From assembly GCA_002412885.1 (NCBI GenBank), contig DHVX01000061.1, positions 245,564 through 309,563 of the forward strand: a stretch of 64,000 nucleotides of DNA, read 5' to 3'. Source of the stretch: Bacteroidales bacterium UBA5197 (GTDB lineage Bacteria; Bacteroidota; Bacteroidia; Bacteroidales; Lentimicrobiaceae). Both the position numbers and the translations under genes were made by a program. How positions within the stretch are numbered: position 1 is the first letter of the stretch; every line of letters begins with the position of its first letter. Below are positions 44,581 through 52,851 of this stretch, piece by piece. The notes under the pieces are model-generated. The model was not told the origin of the DNA and searched no databases. It was given only the letters and a program-made list of their open reading frames with translations.

Positions 44581-45144
44581 ATGTCTCAAACAAGATTATA
44601 CCGCTCAGTGCAAGGAAGAGTCATCGGTGGGGTGGCTGGCGGATTGGCTGATTTTTTCGGCATGGATCCCACAATCGTAAGGCTTATATTTGTTCTTCTT
44701 GTGATTTTCGGAGGAAGCGGAATACTGATTTATGTAATTCTATGGATAATACTTCCGGAAAGAAACATTTACAGCACCTTCAATCAATTCACAACTCCTC
44801 CGCCTTCTTCATCTGCTGGTGATGCATCAGGCATTGGTGAAACTTTTGAAGGCTTCGATCAGGGCAAAACCCATTACGCTGACAAAGAGCCCTTTACAGC
44901 AACTGCCGAAGTGCAGCAACGCAAAAAAATGGAAGGCAGCCTTATTGGTGGGGTTATTCTGATTGTAATAGGATCTCTTTTTCTGATAGAGAAATTTATT
45001 CCCCGCATCAATTTCGGCGATCTTTGGCCGGTTGTACTTATTGCCATCGGACTTATCCTGATATTCGGAAGCATACCCAGAGGCAATAAAGGAACTTCCA
45101 ATCCTGCTCAACCCAAGGACCCGAGCGAAACGCAAACCTTTTAA
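44581..45144 (+). CDS. PspC-domain membrane protein
   Basis: 187 residues. The N-terminal 60 residues are a PspC domain (TRLYRSVQGRVIGGVAGGLADFFGMDPTIVRLIFVL), a membrane-stress module. A polar linker follows, then two C-terminal helices (IGGVILIVIGSLFLIEKFI and LWPVVLIAIGLILIFG) like those of LiaF-type proteins. Probably senses or responds to envelope stress. The LiaF-like gene follows after 10 bp, so the two act together. Confidence 0.87.
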   Translation: MSQTRLYRSVQGRVIGGVAGGLADFFGMDPTIVRLIFVLLVIFGGSGILIYVILWIILPERNIYSTFNQFTTPPPSSSAGDASGIGETFEGFDQGKTHYADKEPFTATAEVQQRKKMEGSLIGGVILIVIGSLFLIEKFIPRINFGDLWPVVLIAIGLILIFGSIPRGNKGTSNPAQPKDPSETQTF

Positions 45145-45154
45145 ACCCAAAGCC

Positions 45155-46096
45155 ATGAGCTATAGAAAAATATTCTGGGGAGTTATGCTGGTTTTGATCG
45201 GCATCCTCTTTATCCTGAAAAATACCGGAGTTATATACTTCGATTGGCAAACAATGTGGAGAATATGGCCAATCATTCTTATCCTCTGGGGAATTTCACT
45301 GATTCCAGTCAAAGATTACCTGAAACTGATTTTTTCCGTCGCAGCCCTGGGATTCGCAATCCTGCTGGTTAACCGATACGATAAAAATGATTATTACCGC
45401 TTCGGATGGAAAGAACATGACCGCAAACACAATTTTGAATGGAGGGATTCTGAAAATATTTCTGATGATTCATCAACCCAGGAAATGTTCCAGCCATTTG
45501 ACTCAACACTTTCGCATGTTGAACTAAAACTTGAAGCTGCAGCCGGAGATTTCAGAATTGATGAAGATTTGCCCGAAGATAAGCTGCTCACTTTCGTAAA
45601 ACATGGCAGTGTTGGCAATTACAGCATGACTTCGCGCGATGACAGTTCAAAACGCTTCATTGAGCTGAAAATTGAGGAGTCGAACATCAGAATGAAAAAC
45701 CGTGGAAATCGGGTAAGATTGGGGCTGAATACATATCCAGCGTGGGATTTTGACCTCGACATCGGTGCTGCCAATATAGATTTCGACCTGAGCAGATATA
45801 ACATCGGCAACATGAAAATTGATGGCGGAGCTTCATCCATAAAAATAAAACTTGGTGAGCTTGGCGAAAAAACCAATGTTGAAATTGATGCAGGCGCAGC
45901 ATCCATCGACATAAGAATACCCGAAGGAGCAGGAGCTGAACTCAAAACCGAAACAGCACTAACCAGCCGCAACTTTAAAGGGTTTAAAAAAGTTAAAGAC
46001 GGGCTTCACCGAACTGATAATTTTGAATCAGCAAGTCAGAAATTCTATATTGATATAGATGCTGCCGTTTCAAGCATCAATATTGAAAGGTATTAA
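45155..46096 (+). CDS. LiaF-like membrane protein with C-terminal beta domain
   Basis: 313 residues. Three or four hydrophobic helices in the first 70 residues (IFWGVMLVLIGILFIL, MWRIWPIILILWGISLI, IFSVAALGFAILLV), then an acidic linker and a repetitive beta-rich domain with pseudo-repeats such as AAAGDFRIDEDLPE, IGAANIDFDLSRY, GGASSIKIKLGEL and AGAASIDIRIP. This is the toast-rack/LiaF layout of cell-envelope stress proteins. Cotranscribed with the PspC gene and closed by a strong terminator. Confidence 0.83.
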   Translation: MSYRKIFWGVMLVLIGILFILKNTGVIYFDWQTMWRIWPIILILWGISLIPVKDYLKLIFSVAALGFAILLVNRYDKNDYYRFGWKEHDRKHNFEWRDSENISDDSSTQEMFQPFDSTLSHVELKLEAAAGDFRIDEDLPEDKLLTFVKHGSVGNYSMTSRDDSSKRFIELKIEESNIRMKNRGNRVRLGLNTYPAWDFDLDIGAANIDFDLSRYNIGNMKIDGGASSIKIKLGELGEKTNVEIDAGAASIDIRIPEGAGAELKTETALTSRNFKGFKKVKDGLHRTDNFESASQKFYIDIDAAVSSINIERY

Positions 46097-46123
46097 AAGC
46101 TTTCATCGATAGGATTTGAGTAC

Positions 46124-46165
46124 AAAAATCCCGGCATCTTCGTAGTGAAGTCTGCCGGGATTTTT
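46124..46165. terminator. Bidirectional terminator between convergent genes
   Basis: AAAAATCCCGGCA (46124-46136) pairs perfectly with TGCCGGGATTTTT (46153-46165); T runs on both strands. Serves the LiaF-like gene and the convergent hydrolase gene. Confidence 0.88.
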
Positions 46166-46189
46166 CTTTATCCCAAAAAAGTACAGTTT

Positions 46190-46993
46190 TTAAACGTCGG
46201 TTTCAGCCCCGGGCGCAATACACTCCTTGCCCAGAAACATACTGAACAACATACATAATTCCTCAGGAGCCTCTGCATGAACCCAATGCGAAGCTTTTTC
46301 AATGGTTTGCAGCTGATGGTTCGGAAACATTTTGCCGATGATGGGAATATCAATGTCCTGAATATAATCAGATTTACCACCTTTGATGAATAAAACCGGC
46401 CCCGTATAAACATCGCTGCTTTCCACGCCATCAAACACAAAATCCATATTGGCGCTCAGCGCTTCAAGATTAAGCCGCCAGTCGAAAGATTGCCGTGTTT
46501 TGCGATACAGATTTTTCATCACAAACAACCTGATTCGTTTGTTGGGAATACTGCTGACCAGCTGTTGTTCAACTTCTTCGCGGGTTTGAATTTTATCGAA
46601 ATCAACCTCCATCATTGCGCTGATCATATCAAAATGTACATTCCTGCCCGGATACTTTCGCGGACTAATGTCAACAATAACCAGTCTTTCAACCATTTCG
46701 GGATGCTCCAGTGCAAATGTCATGGCAACTTTGCCTCCCATTGAATGCCCTATAATCATAGGTTTTTCAAGCTTGTGTTCCTTTATGAACTCAAGCAGGT
46801 CATCGGCCAGCGCAAAATAATTAAAGGTAACACTGTGGGGCGATTGCCCGTGATTACGCTGATCAGGGATGTAAACTGAAAATTTTTCGGCAAGCTTCTT
46901 ACCTAAAGTCACCCAGTTGTCAGAAACACCAAAAATTCCGTGAAGGATGATTAATGGCTGACCTTGACCATAATGCCGGTAGAAAAGTTTCAT
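46190..46993 (-). CDS. Alpha/beta hydrolase
   Basis: 267 residues of the alpha/beta hydrolase fold. Oxyanion region PLIILHGIFGVSDNW, nucleophile elbow IGHSMGGKVAM (Ser), acid near FIKGGKSDYI, and catalytic His in IEKASHWVHAEAPEEL. Closest in look to the YbfF-type esterase group; the substrate is not known. No signal peptide, so cytoplasmic. Followed by a shared terminator; pdxJ is 67 bp upstream on the same strand. Confidence 0.9.
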   Translation of the reverse strand: MKLFYRHYGQGQPLIILHGIFGVSDNWVTLGKKLAEKFSVYIPDQRNHGQSPHSVTFNYFALADDLLEFIKEHKLEKPMIIGHSMGGKVAMTFALEHPEMVERLVIVDISPRKYPGRNVHFDMISAMMEVDFDKIQTREEVEQQLVSSIPNKRIRLFVMKNLYRKTRQSFDWRLNLEALSANMDFVFDGVESSDVYTGPVLFIKGGKSDYIQDIDIPIIGKMFPNHQLQTIEKASHWVHAEAPEELCMLFSMFLGKECIAPGAETDV

Positions 46994-47060
46994 AAATTCA
47001 GAATCAAAATAAAATTAACCTGATAGTAAGACTATTCCAGATCACTCAATGCAAGATGCG

Positions 47061-47789
47061 CTATACCGGCAAATATGACTTTAACTCTCTGAGATAGAGT
47101 TGAATGGTAGTTTCCAAACCAAAATACAAAGCATCCGCAATCAGCGCGTGTCCAATGGAAACTTCCAGAATGCCGGGAATTTGTTGCACGAAGTAGCGAA
47201 GATTATCAAGGTTGAGATCATGCCCGGCGTTGAGCCCCAGTCCCGATTTTGTGGCCGCTTCAGCCGCAGCAATAAACGGGGCAATGGCTGTGGCCCTGTT
47301 ATGGTGATAAACAGCAGCATATGCTTCAGTATAAAGTTCCACCCTGTCGGTTCCTGTTAAAGCAGCAGCTTCGGCCATGCGCGGATCGGGATCAACAAAA
47401 ATTGATGTACGGATTCCGTGCTGATGAAATGTACTGATGATATCGGTCAGGTGGTTGCGGTACTTTATGGTATCCCATCCCTGATTTGAAGTTATGGCAT
47501 CCGGTGCATCCGGCACCAGAGTTACCTGATGGGGCTTGACCTGAAGCACAAGATCTATAAATTGCTGTTCGGGGTTTCCTTCAATATTAAACTCAGTTTT
47601 TACCAACGATTTCAAATCGCGGGCATCCTGATAACGAATGTGCCTTTCATCGGGTCGCGGATGAACCGTGATTCCCTGTGCGCCAAAACGTTCGCAATCA
47701 ATGGCTGCCTTAAGCACATCAGGCAGATTTCCACCGCGGGCATTACGCAAGGTGGCAATCTTGTTAATATTTACACTCAGTTTTGTCAT
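47061..47789 (-). CDS. pdxJ: Pyridoxine 5'-phosphate synthase
   Basis: Last step of the DXP-dependent vitamin B6 route, condensing 1-deoxyxylulose-5-phosphate with aminoacetone phosphate. TIM-barrel blocks: LSVNINKIATLRNARGG, GITVHPRPDERHIRYQD, FNIEGNP, VTLVPDAPDAITSNQGWD, SIFVDPD, VELYTEAYA and NAGHDLNLDNL, ending with VSIGHALIADALYFGLE. 242 residues, full length. TACCTTTG at 47818-47811 is a plausible -7 box. Confidence 0.96.
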   Translation of the reverse strand: MTKLSVNINKIATLRNARGGNLPDVLKAAIDCERFGAQGITVHPRPDERHIRYQDARDLKSLVKTEFNIEGNPEQQFIDLVLQVKPHQVTLVPDAPDAITSNQGWDTIKYRNHLTDIISTFHQHGIRTSIFVDPDPRMAEAAALTGTDRVELYTEAYAAVYHHNRATAIAPFIAAAEAATKSGLGLNAGHDLNLDNLRYFVQQIPGILEVSIGHALIADALYFGLETTIQLYLRELKSYLPV

Positions 47790-47810
47790 GACTTCAAGCT
47801 TTAATTACTG

Positions 47811-47818
47811 CAAAGGTA
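47811..47818 (-). promoter_or_regulatory. Putative -7 box of pdxJ
   Basis: TACCTTTG on the minus strand, 22 bp before the start codon, with a weak TTG at 47844-47842 upstream. Confidence 0.5.
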
Positions 47819-48016
47819 TAAATTAACAGGCTGTCCGAAGGCAATATTCATGGAATGCAATTATTGAAAAAGGCATTAGGGTATTTACCAACTGCACCGG
47901 AATCAAACAAAATTCATTAACTGCAAAAGGCGGGAGAAAAAGCATGATAAGTTTGGATATAGGAATTGCCTTTGTACAAAAACATAATAATGTGAATAAC
48001 CTGCAGCAAAATTGAG

Positions 48017-48024
48017 TAAATTTG
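48017..48024 (+). promoter_or_regulatory. Putative -7 box of the CBS-protein gene and envelope cluster
   Basis: TAAATTTG fits TAnnTTTG, 23 bp before the ATG at 48047. Confidence 0.5.
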
Positions 48025-48046
48025 TAAAACAATAACACTACTTGTT

Positions 48047-48709
48047 ATGCTAGCCAAAGATCTCATAAGCGATGCCATAATACCCCTTAAAACTTCCGAC
48101 AGCGGGCTGATTGCGCTAAACTGGATGGAAGAATACCGGGTTTCGCACCTGCCAATAGTCAACGATAGCGATTTCCTCGGGCTGATTTCAGAATCAGACA
48201 TTTATGAACTGGGAAATTACGAAGAGCCGATAGGCAATCATTCCCTTGGCCTTTACAAACCCTATGTTTTTGAAGATCAGCATGTTTATGAAGTCATCAG
48301 ACAAGTTTATGAGCAAAAATTAAGTCTGATTCCTGTGCTTGACCACCAAAACCAGTATCTGGGAACAATCACGCTGAACTGCCTGGTGAAATACTTTGCC
48401 CGACTGGCTGCTGTGGACAATCCCGGTGGAATAATTGTGCTCGAAATGGGAATAAGAGACTATTCGCTGAGCGAAATTGCACGTTTGGTTGAAATGAACG
48501 ATTCAAGCATCCTCAGCCTTTATGTTCAAACCCTGCCTGACAGCACCCGGATTGATGTTACCATTAAAATCAACAGAATGGACATCGGACCCATCATTCA
48601 GACATTTAACCGTTACAACTACATCATAAAAGCTTCATTCTTTGAAGGAGATCATAACGATGTCCTCAGAGACCGATACGATTCGCTGATGAAATATCTT
48701 AAAATATGA
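48047..48709 (+). CDS. CBS-pair protein, AcuB-like
   Basis: 220 residues. Two CBS motifs: ALNWMEEYRVSHLPIVNDSDFLGLISESDIYEL (residues about 24-57) and VIRQVYEQKLSLIPVLDHQNQYLGTIT. The C-terminal 80 residues (GIIVLEMGIRDYSLSEIARLVEMND) look like an ACT-type ligand-binding domain. The family probably senses adenine nucleotides. First gene of the conserved envelope cluster and overlaps the next gene by 4 bp. Confidence 0.85.
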   Translation: MLAKDLISDAIIPLKTSDSGLIALNWMEEYRVSHLPIVNDSDFLGLISESDIYELGNYEEPIGNHSLGLYKPYVFEDQHVYEVIRQVYEQKLSLIPVLDHQNQYLGTITLNCLVKYFARLAAVDNPGGIIVLEMGIRDYSLSEIARLVEMNDSSILSLYVQTLPDSTRIDVTIKINRMDIGPIIQTFNRYNYIIKASFFEGDHNDVLRDRYDSLMKYLKI

Positions 48710-50115
48710 GTGTAAGTCCACGGTGGCTGGCTTCTCTGACCCTGATTCTAGTTTTATCAGGATTTTCTTTTTTTTCATTTGGTCAGTTTCCTACCGAAAA
48801 ATTCGTTATCAGCGACATTATATTCAAGGGCAATAAAAAAACCAAAGATCATATCATCCAAAGGGAACTCACATTCAGAAAAGGCGACACCCTGGTAATG
48901 GAAGAACTGATTGATGCTTTAGAAAAATCCACAGAAAACCTTCAGCGATTGCCACTTTTCCATTTTGTAAAAACGCAGGTTGATGACACCCTGTCAAATG
49001 AAGGCGTGACCGTTACCATTGATGTTTCAGAACGTTGGTACACCTGGCTATGGCCGATATTTGAAATTTCTGACCGTAATTTTAATGCATGGCTCGAAAA
49101 TGGCGACCTCACCCGGCTTTCCTACGGGCTTTTTCTGCAGCAGGAAAACTTCAGGGGAAGGCTCGAAAAACTTCATATCAGGGCAAAGATGGGCTATCAG
49201 CAGCAAATATCATTGTTTTACGAAGCCCCTTACCTGAACCGCTCAAAAACTTTGGGGGCCGGACTTCAGATTTCTGCTGCACGCGAAAGAGAAACCGGCT
49301 ATATAACTGAGTCAGACAAGCTGGTGTATTACCGTGCGGATAACTTCCTTCGCAGGACAAATGAAATCGCGGTTTTTGCCCGCTACCGACCGCAGATTCA
49401 TATCAGCCATACACTTAAACTGCAACTTACCCAATATAACTTCAGCGATACCCTCATAAACCTGAATCCGGATTATTCAGGGATTGCCACCAAAAAAACC
49501 AATATTCCTGTGGTAGGATATTTAATGAAAGCCGATTTCCGTGACCGCAGGGGCTATCCCTTGAAAGGCTGGTATGCCGATGCTGAAATTGACGGCTTCG
49601 GGTTGACCCAAAAGGCTGAATACAATTTTGCATCCCTCAGGGCATCTGCCAGAGTGCACATTCCTCTGACCTCCCGCTGGAATACCGCATTTGGCGTGGC
49701 TACCAAACTTTCCACATCGGGTCTCAAGCCTTGGTTTCTCAATCAGGCACTGGGTTACAAACGCGATTATGTGCGCGGCTATGAATACAATGTGATTGAT
49801 GGCGATCATTTCTGGCTGGTGAAAACCAATGTAAGATATGCCATAGTTCCTGAGAATATTCTCAAAGTGAACCGCATAAAGGCCGGACAATTCAATACCA
49901 TACCTTATGCTTTTTATCTGGGGCTGTTTGCCGATGCAGGTCAGGTATGGCCGGGTCAGGAGAATACTTCAAACAGTCTTCCGGGTAAGATTCTTGCCGG
50001 AACAGGCATTGGTCTGGATTTTGTAACTTACTACGACAAGGTATTACGGGCCGAGTTTTCGATGAACAGCGAAGGAAAAGCAGGGTTTTTCCTTCATTTT
50101 ATGGCTGCGATCTGA
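48706..50115 (+). CDS. BamA/TamA-like outer-membrane protein with one POTRA domain
   Basis: 469 residues with a signal peptide (LASLTLILVLSGFSFFSFGQ). A single POTRA-like domain at about 33-112 (FVISDIIFKGNKKTKDHIIQREL ... VTVTIDVSERWYTW), then a 16-strand-type barrel whose RDRRGYPLKGWYADAEIDGFG and GKILAGTGIGLDFVTYYDKVLRAEFSMN blocks are typical of Omp85 proteins. Much shorter than true BamA, which is present further on, so it is a paralogue of unknown client. Conserved position between the CBS gene and nadK. Confidence 0.83.
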   Translation: MSVSPRWLASLTLILVLSGFSFFSFGQFPTEKFVISDIIFKGNKKTKDHIIQRELTFRKGDTLVMEELIDALEKSTENLQRLPLFHFVKTQVDDTLSNEGVTVTIDVSERWYTWLWPIFEISDRNFNAWLENGDLTRLSYGLFLQQENFRGRLEKLHIRAKMGYQQQISLFYEAPYLNRSKTLGAGLQISAARERETGYITESDKLVYYRADNFLRRTNEIAVFARYRPQIHISHTLKLQLTQYNFSDTLINLNPDYSGIATKKTNIPVVGYLMKADFRDRRGYPLKGWYADAEIDGFGLTQKAEYNFASLRASARVHIPLTSRWNTAFGVATKLSTSGLKPWFLNQALGYKRDYVRGYEYNVIDGDHFWLVKTNVRYAIVPENILKVNRIKAGQFNTIPYAFYLGLFADAGQVWPGQENTSNSLPGKILAGTGIGLDFVTYYDKVLRAEFSMNSEGKAGFFLHFMAAI

Positions 50116-50136
50116 ATAAAAATCCATCGCCTGTTG

Positions 50137-50144
50137 TACATTTG
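50137..50144 (+). promoter_or_regulatory. Putative -7 box of nadK
   Basis: TACATTTG fits TAnnTTTG, 31 bp before the chosen ATG, and lies inside a longer open frame that starts at 50134, arguing for the shorter protein. Confidence 0.4.
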
Positions 50145-50175
50145 CAAAAACAGTTATCCAAAAATCAATAAAATT

Positions 50176-51054
50176 ATGAAAATCGCACTGTTTGGAAAAA
50201 CCTTCAACGACGACCGCTTCTTCTACTTCCAGCAGTTGATAGAGACATTAGAGCGCAGCAATATTTCAATTCTGATCTATTCCCCTTTTATGGATTTTGT
50301 AAAAGGAAAAATCAGGTTCGCTTATGATCCTGAGGTTTTTACCTTGCATTCACAGTTGCCCGGCAATGCCGATTTCATGTTGTCGATAGGCGGGGATGGA
50401 ACTATGCTCGATGCCATTACACTAATCCGCGACTCAGGCATACCATTGATGGGAATCAATCTGGGAAGAATGGGGTTTTTGTCGAGCATATCCAAAGAAG
50501 AGATTGGCCAGGCTGTAAATGCATTGATCAGAGGAGATTACACCCTCGAAAAGCGGGCTCTGCTTTCGGTGGAAACGCCACAACATCTTTTCGGGGATAT
50601 GAACTATGCCTTGAACGAACTGACGGTTAATAAAAAAGACACCGGATCAATGATTCTGGTGCATGTATATATTGATGATAAATTACTGAATTCATATTGG
50701 GCTGACGGGCTCATAATAGCAACTCCTACCGGATCTACTGCTTACTCGCTCAGCTGCAACGGCCCCATCATAACACCTGATTCAGAGAATTTTGTGATTA
50801 CCCCCATTGCTACACACAATTTAACTGTCAGACCTGTCGTTATACCCGACAAGAGCATAATAAGGCTTAAAGTTGAAGGTAGAATGTCTCAATACCTCAT
50901 TGGTTTGGATTCCCGGAATTCCATCATTGATTCCGACACTGAAATAGTTGTAAAAAAGGAGAAGTTTTTCATTAATCTTGTTCAGCGGGTTGGTGATGAT
51001 TTTTATACAACCATCAGACAAAAACTCATGTGGGGACGCGATGTAAGAAACTGA
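50176..51054 (+). CDS. nadK: NAD kinase
   Basis: Phosphorylates NAD to NADP. 292 residues from the ATG at 50176 (MKIALFGKTF). GGDGT motif at residues 72-76, NELTVNKKDTGSMI, GLIIATPTGSTAYSLSCNGPIITP, and LTVRPVVIPDKS, all diagnostic. The 14 codons before this ATG are not conserved-looking. Part of the conserved envelope cluster by position only. Confidence 0.96.
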   Translation: MKIALFGKTFNDDRFFYFQQLIETLERSNISILIYSPFMDFVKGKIRFAYDPEVFTLHSQLPGNADFMLSIGGDGTMLDAITLIRDSGIPLMGINLGRMGFLSSISKEEIGQAVNALIRGDYTLEKRALLSVETPQHLFGDMNYALNELTVNKKDTGSMILVHVYIDDKLLNSYWADGLIIATPTGSTAYSLSCNGPIITPDSENFVITPIATHNLTVRPVVIPDKSIIRLKVEGRMSQYLIGLDSRNSIIDSDTEIVVKKEKFFINLVQRVGDDFYTTIRQKLMWGRDVRN

Positions 51055-51074
51055 TTCAACCTTAGGTTTTACAA

Positions 51075-51107
51075 TTGCTTTACGGCTTATATTTTTTCGT
51101 ACTTTTG
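51075..51107 (+). promoter_or_regulatory. Putative promoter of the porG-like/uppS/bamA unit
   Basis: TTG (51075-51077), 22-bp spacer, TACTTTTG (51100-51107). Confidence 0.5.
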
Positions 51108-51204
51108 CATGCCAAATCAGGTGCTTATGAGCCGACTAGAATCCAAACATTAACTAACCGGTTCATTAATCAACCAGTCCGGCCATTCCGGGCATGCTTC
51201 AGCT

Positions 51205-52017
51205 ATGAAAAAACTAATTCTGGTTTTCATTTTATTTGTTGCTCTTGGCAGTGTCAATGCTCAACGCTATGGCGAAATAGGTGTTTTCGGAGGAGGATCG
51301 TATTACCTTGGAGACCTCAACCCAGGCAAACAGTTTCTGCTTACAAAACCTGCATTCGGGGGCTTTGTCAGACATAATTTCAACGAGCGCACCGCAATCA
51401 AAGCAGCGTTTACCTATGGCACACTACGAGGCGATGATATGATTTCGAAAGCCAATACAGACCGTGGCCTCAACTTTACAACTCCCGTTTCCGACATTTC
51501 AGCTACCTTCGAATTAAACTTCTTCGATTATTTTATCGGAAGCTTACGACATTATGTAACTCCTTACATGTTTGCCGGAGCATCGGTATTTATTTACAAT
51601 CCCAAAGCAACATACGATGGAGTCACTTACGAGCTTCATGGGTTGAGAACCGAAGGACAAGGAAGCGTAAATCCCGATCTCAAGATGTACACGCGCACAC
51701 AGTTTTCCATTCCTTTCGGTATAGGCATAAAATACAGCATAAACAGTTTTATCGGGCTATCGGCCGACTGGAAGATGCACAAAACCTTTACCGATTACAT
51801 TGACGATGTCAGCACAACATACTATCTTGACCTTCAGAATGCAAATTCAGGCGAAGTAAACGGCGCTGCAATTGCATCTGATCCTGCACTAAAGCACAAC
51901 AGAGATATGCAAAGAGGTGATTCCAGTTATGATGACTGGTACTCCTTTATTGGGATAAGTCTCTCAATAAGACTCAATTATCTTGAAAGAGAACGTTGCC
52001 TTAACATTTTTTATTAA
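51205..52017 (+). CDS. DUF6089 outer-membrane protein, PorG-like
   Basis: 270 residues with a signal peptide ending SVNAQ. The mature start RYGEIGVFGGGSYYLGDLNPGKQF and later RHNFNERTAIKAAFTYG are typical of DUF6089 beta-barrels. PorG, a type IX secretion component of Porphyromonas, belongs here and lies next to uppS and bamA in that genus, as this gene does. Whether it serves type IX secretion here cannot be told, since no other T9SS gene is in the window. Confidence 0.82.
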   Translation: MKKLILVFILFVALGSVNAQRYGEIGVFGGGSYYLGDLNPGKQFLLTKPAFGGFVRHNFNERTAIKAAFTYGTLRGDDMISKANTDRGLNFTTPVSDISATFELNFFDYFIGSLRHYVTPYMFAGASVFIYNPKATYDGVTYELHGLRTEGQGSVNPDLKMYTRTQFSIPFGIGIKYSINSFIGLSADWKMHKTFTDYIDDVSTTYYLDLQNANSGEVNGAAIASDPALKHNRDMQRGDSSYDDWYSFIGISLSIRLNYLERERCLNIFY

Positions 52018-52095
52018 CCTGGTTAACAATTATTAACACCAGTTCATTGCCGGTGTATTAATATAGAGCCTAATTTAGTTTTGTGATTGAGACGG

Positions 52096-52851
52096 ATGGA
52101 TCTTAAAGAAAAAATAGACCTGCTGAGGCTTCCAAAGCACATTGCCATAATAATGGATGGCAATGGCAGATGGGCCAAAAGCAGAGGTGAAATGAGGGTT
52201 TTCGGCCACCAGAATGGTGTAGAATCGGTGAGACAGACTTCAACTGCAGCTGCTGAGCTTGGTGTTGAATTTCTGACACTTTACGCGTTTTCAACCGAAA
52301 ACTGGAAGAGGCCAAAATGCGAAGTTGATGCACTGATGAGTTTATTGGTTCAAACCCTGAACTCGGAGCTGGGAACATTGATGGAAAACAACATACGCCT
52401 GAAAGCAATCGGAAACATTAACAAACTGCAACCCGACTGCTACAAGCAACTGTTGGAAACCATGGACAAAACCAGGGACAACAACCGCATGGATCTGATT
52501 CTGGCGCTTAATTACAGCGGTCGTTGGGAAATAACCCAGGCAGCAGCAAGAATTGCAGCCGAAGTTAAAGCCGGAAATCTTGACCCGGAAACAATTGATC
52601 AGGATATTTTTGAAAATTATCTGGAAACGCACAACATACCAGATCCTGAATTGCTGATACGAACGAGTGGAGAAAACAGAATCAGCAATTTTCTGCTATG
52701 GCAGGCTGCTTATTCTGAGTTGTATTTTACTCCGAAACTCTGGCCTGATTTCAGAAAAGATGACCTTTACGAAGCCATACTGGACTACCAAAACCGGGAA
52801 AGAAGATTTGGTATGATAAGTGAACAAATAAATCAAGTTACCGATAAATGA
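52096..52851 (+). CDS. uppS: Isoprenyl transferase (undecaprenyl diphosphate synthase type)
   Basis: Makes the C55 lipid carrier for peptidoglycan and O-antigen. IAIIMDGNGRWAKSRG at the N-terminus (catalytic Asp and FPP site), FLTLYAFSTENWKRP, and RTSGENRISNFLLWQAAYSELYF at the C-terminus. 251 residues from the ATG at 52096 (MDLKEKIDLLRLP); a TTG three codons earlier is less likely. Overlaps bamA by 4 bp. Confidence 0.96.
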   Translation: MDLKEKIDLLRLPKHIAIIMDGNGRWAKSRGEMRVFGHQNGVESVRQTSTAAAELGVEFLTLYAFSTENWKRPKCEVDALMSLLVQTLNSELGTLMENNIRLKAIGNINKLQPDCYKQLLETMDKTRDNNRMDLILALNYSGRWEITQAAARIAAEVKAGNLDPETIDQDIFENYLETHNIPDPELLIRTSGENRISNFLLWQAAYSELYFTPKLWPDFRKDDLYEAILDYQNRERRFGMISEQINQVTDK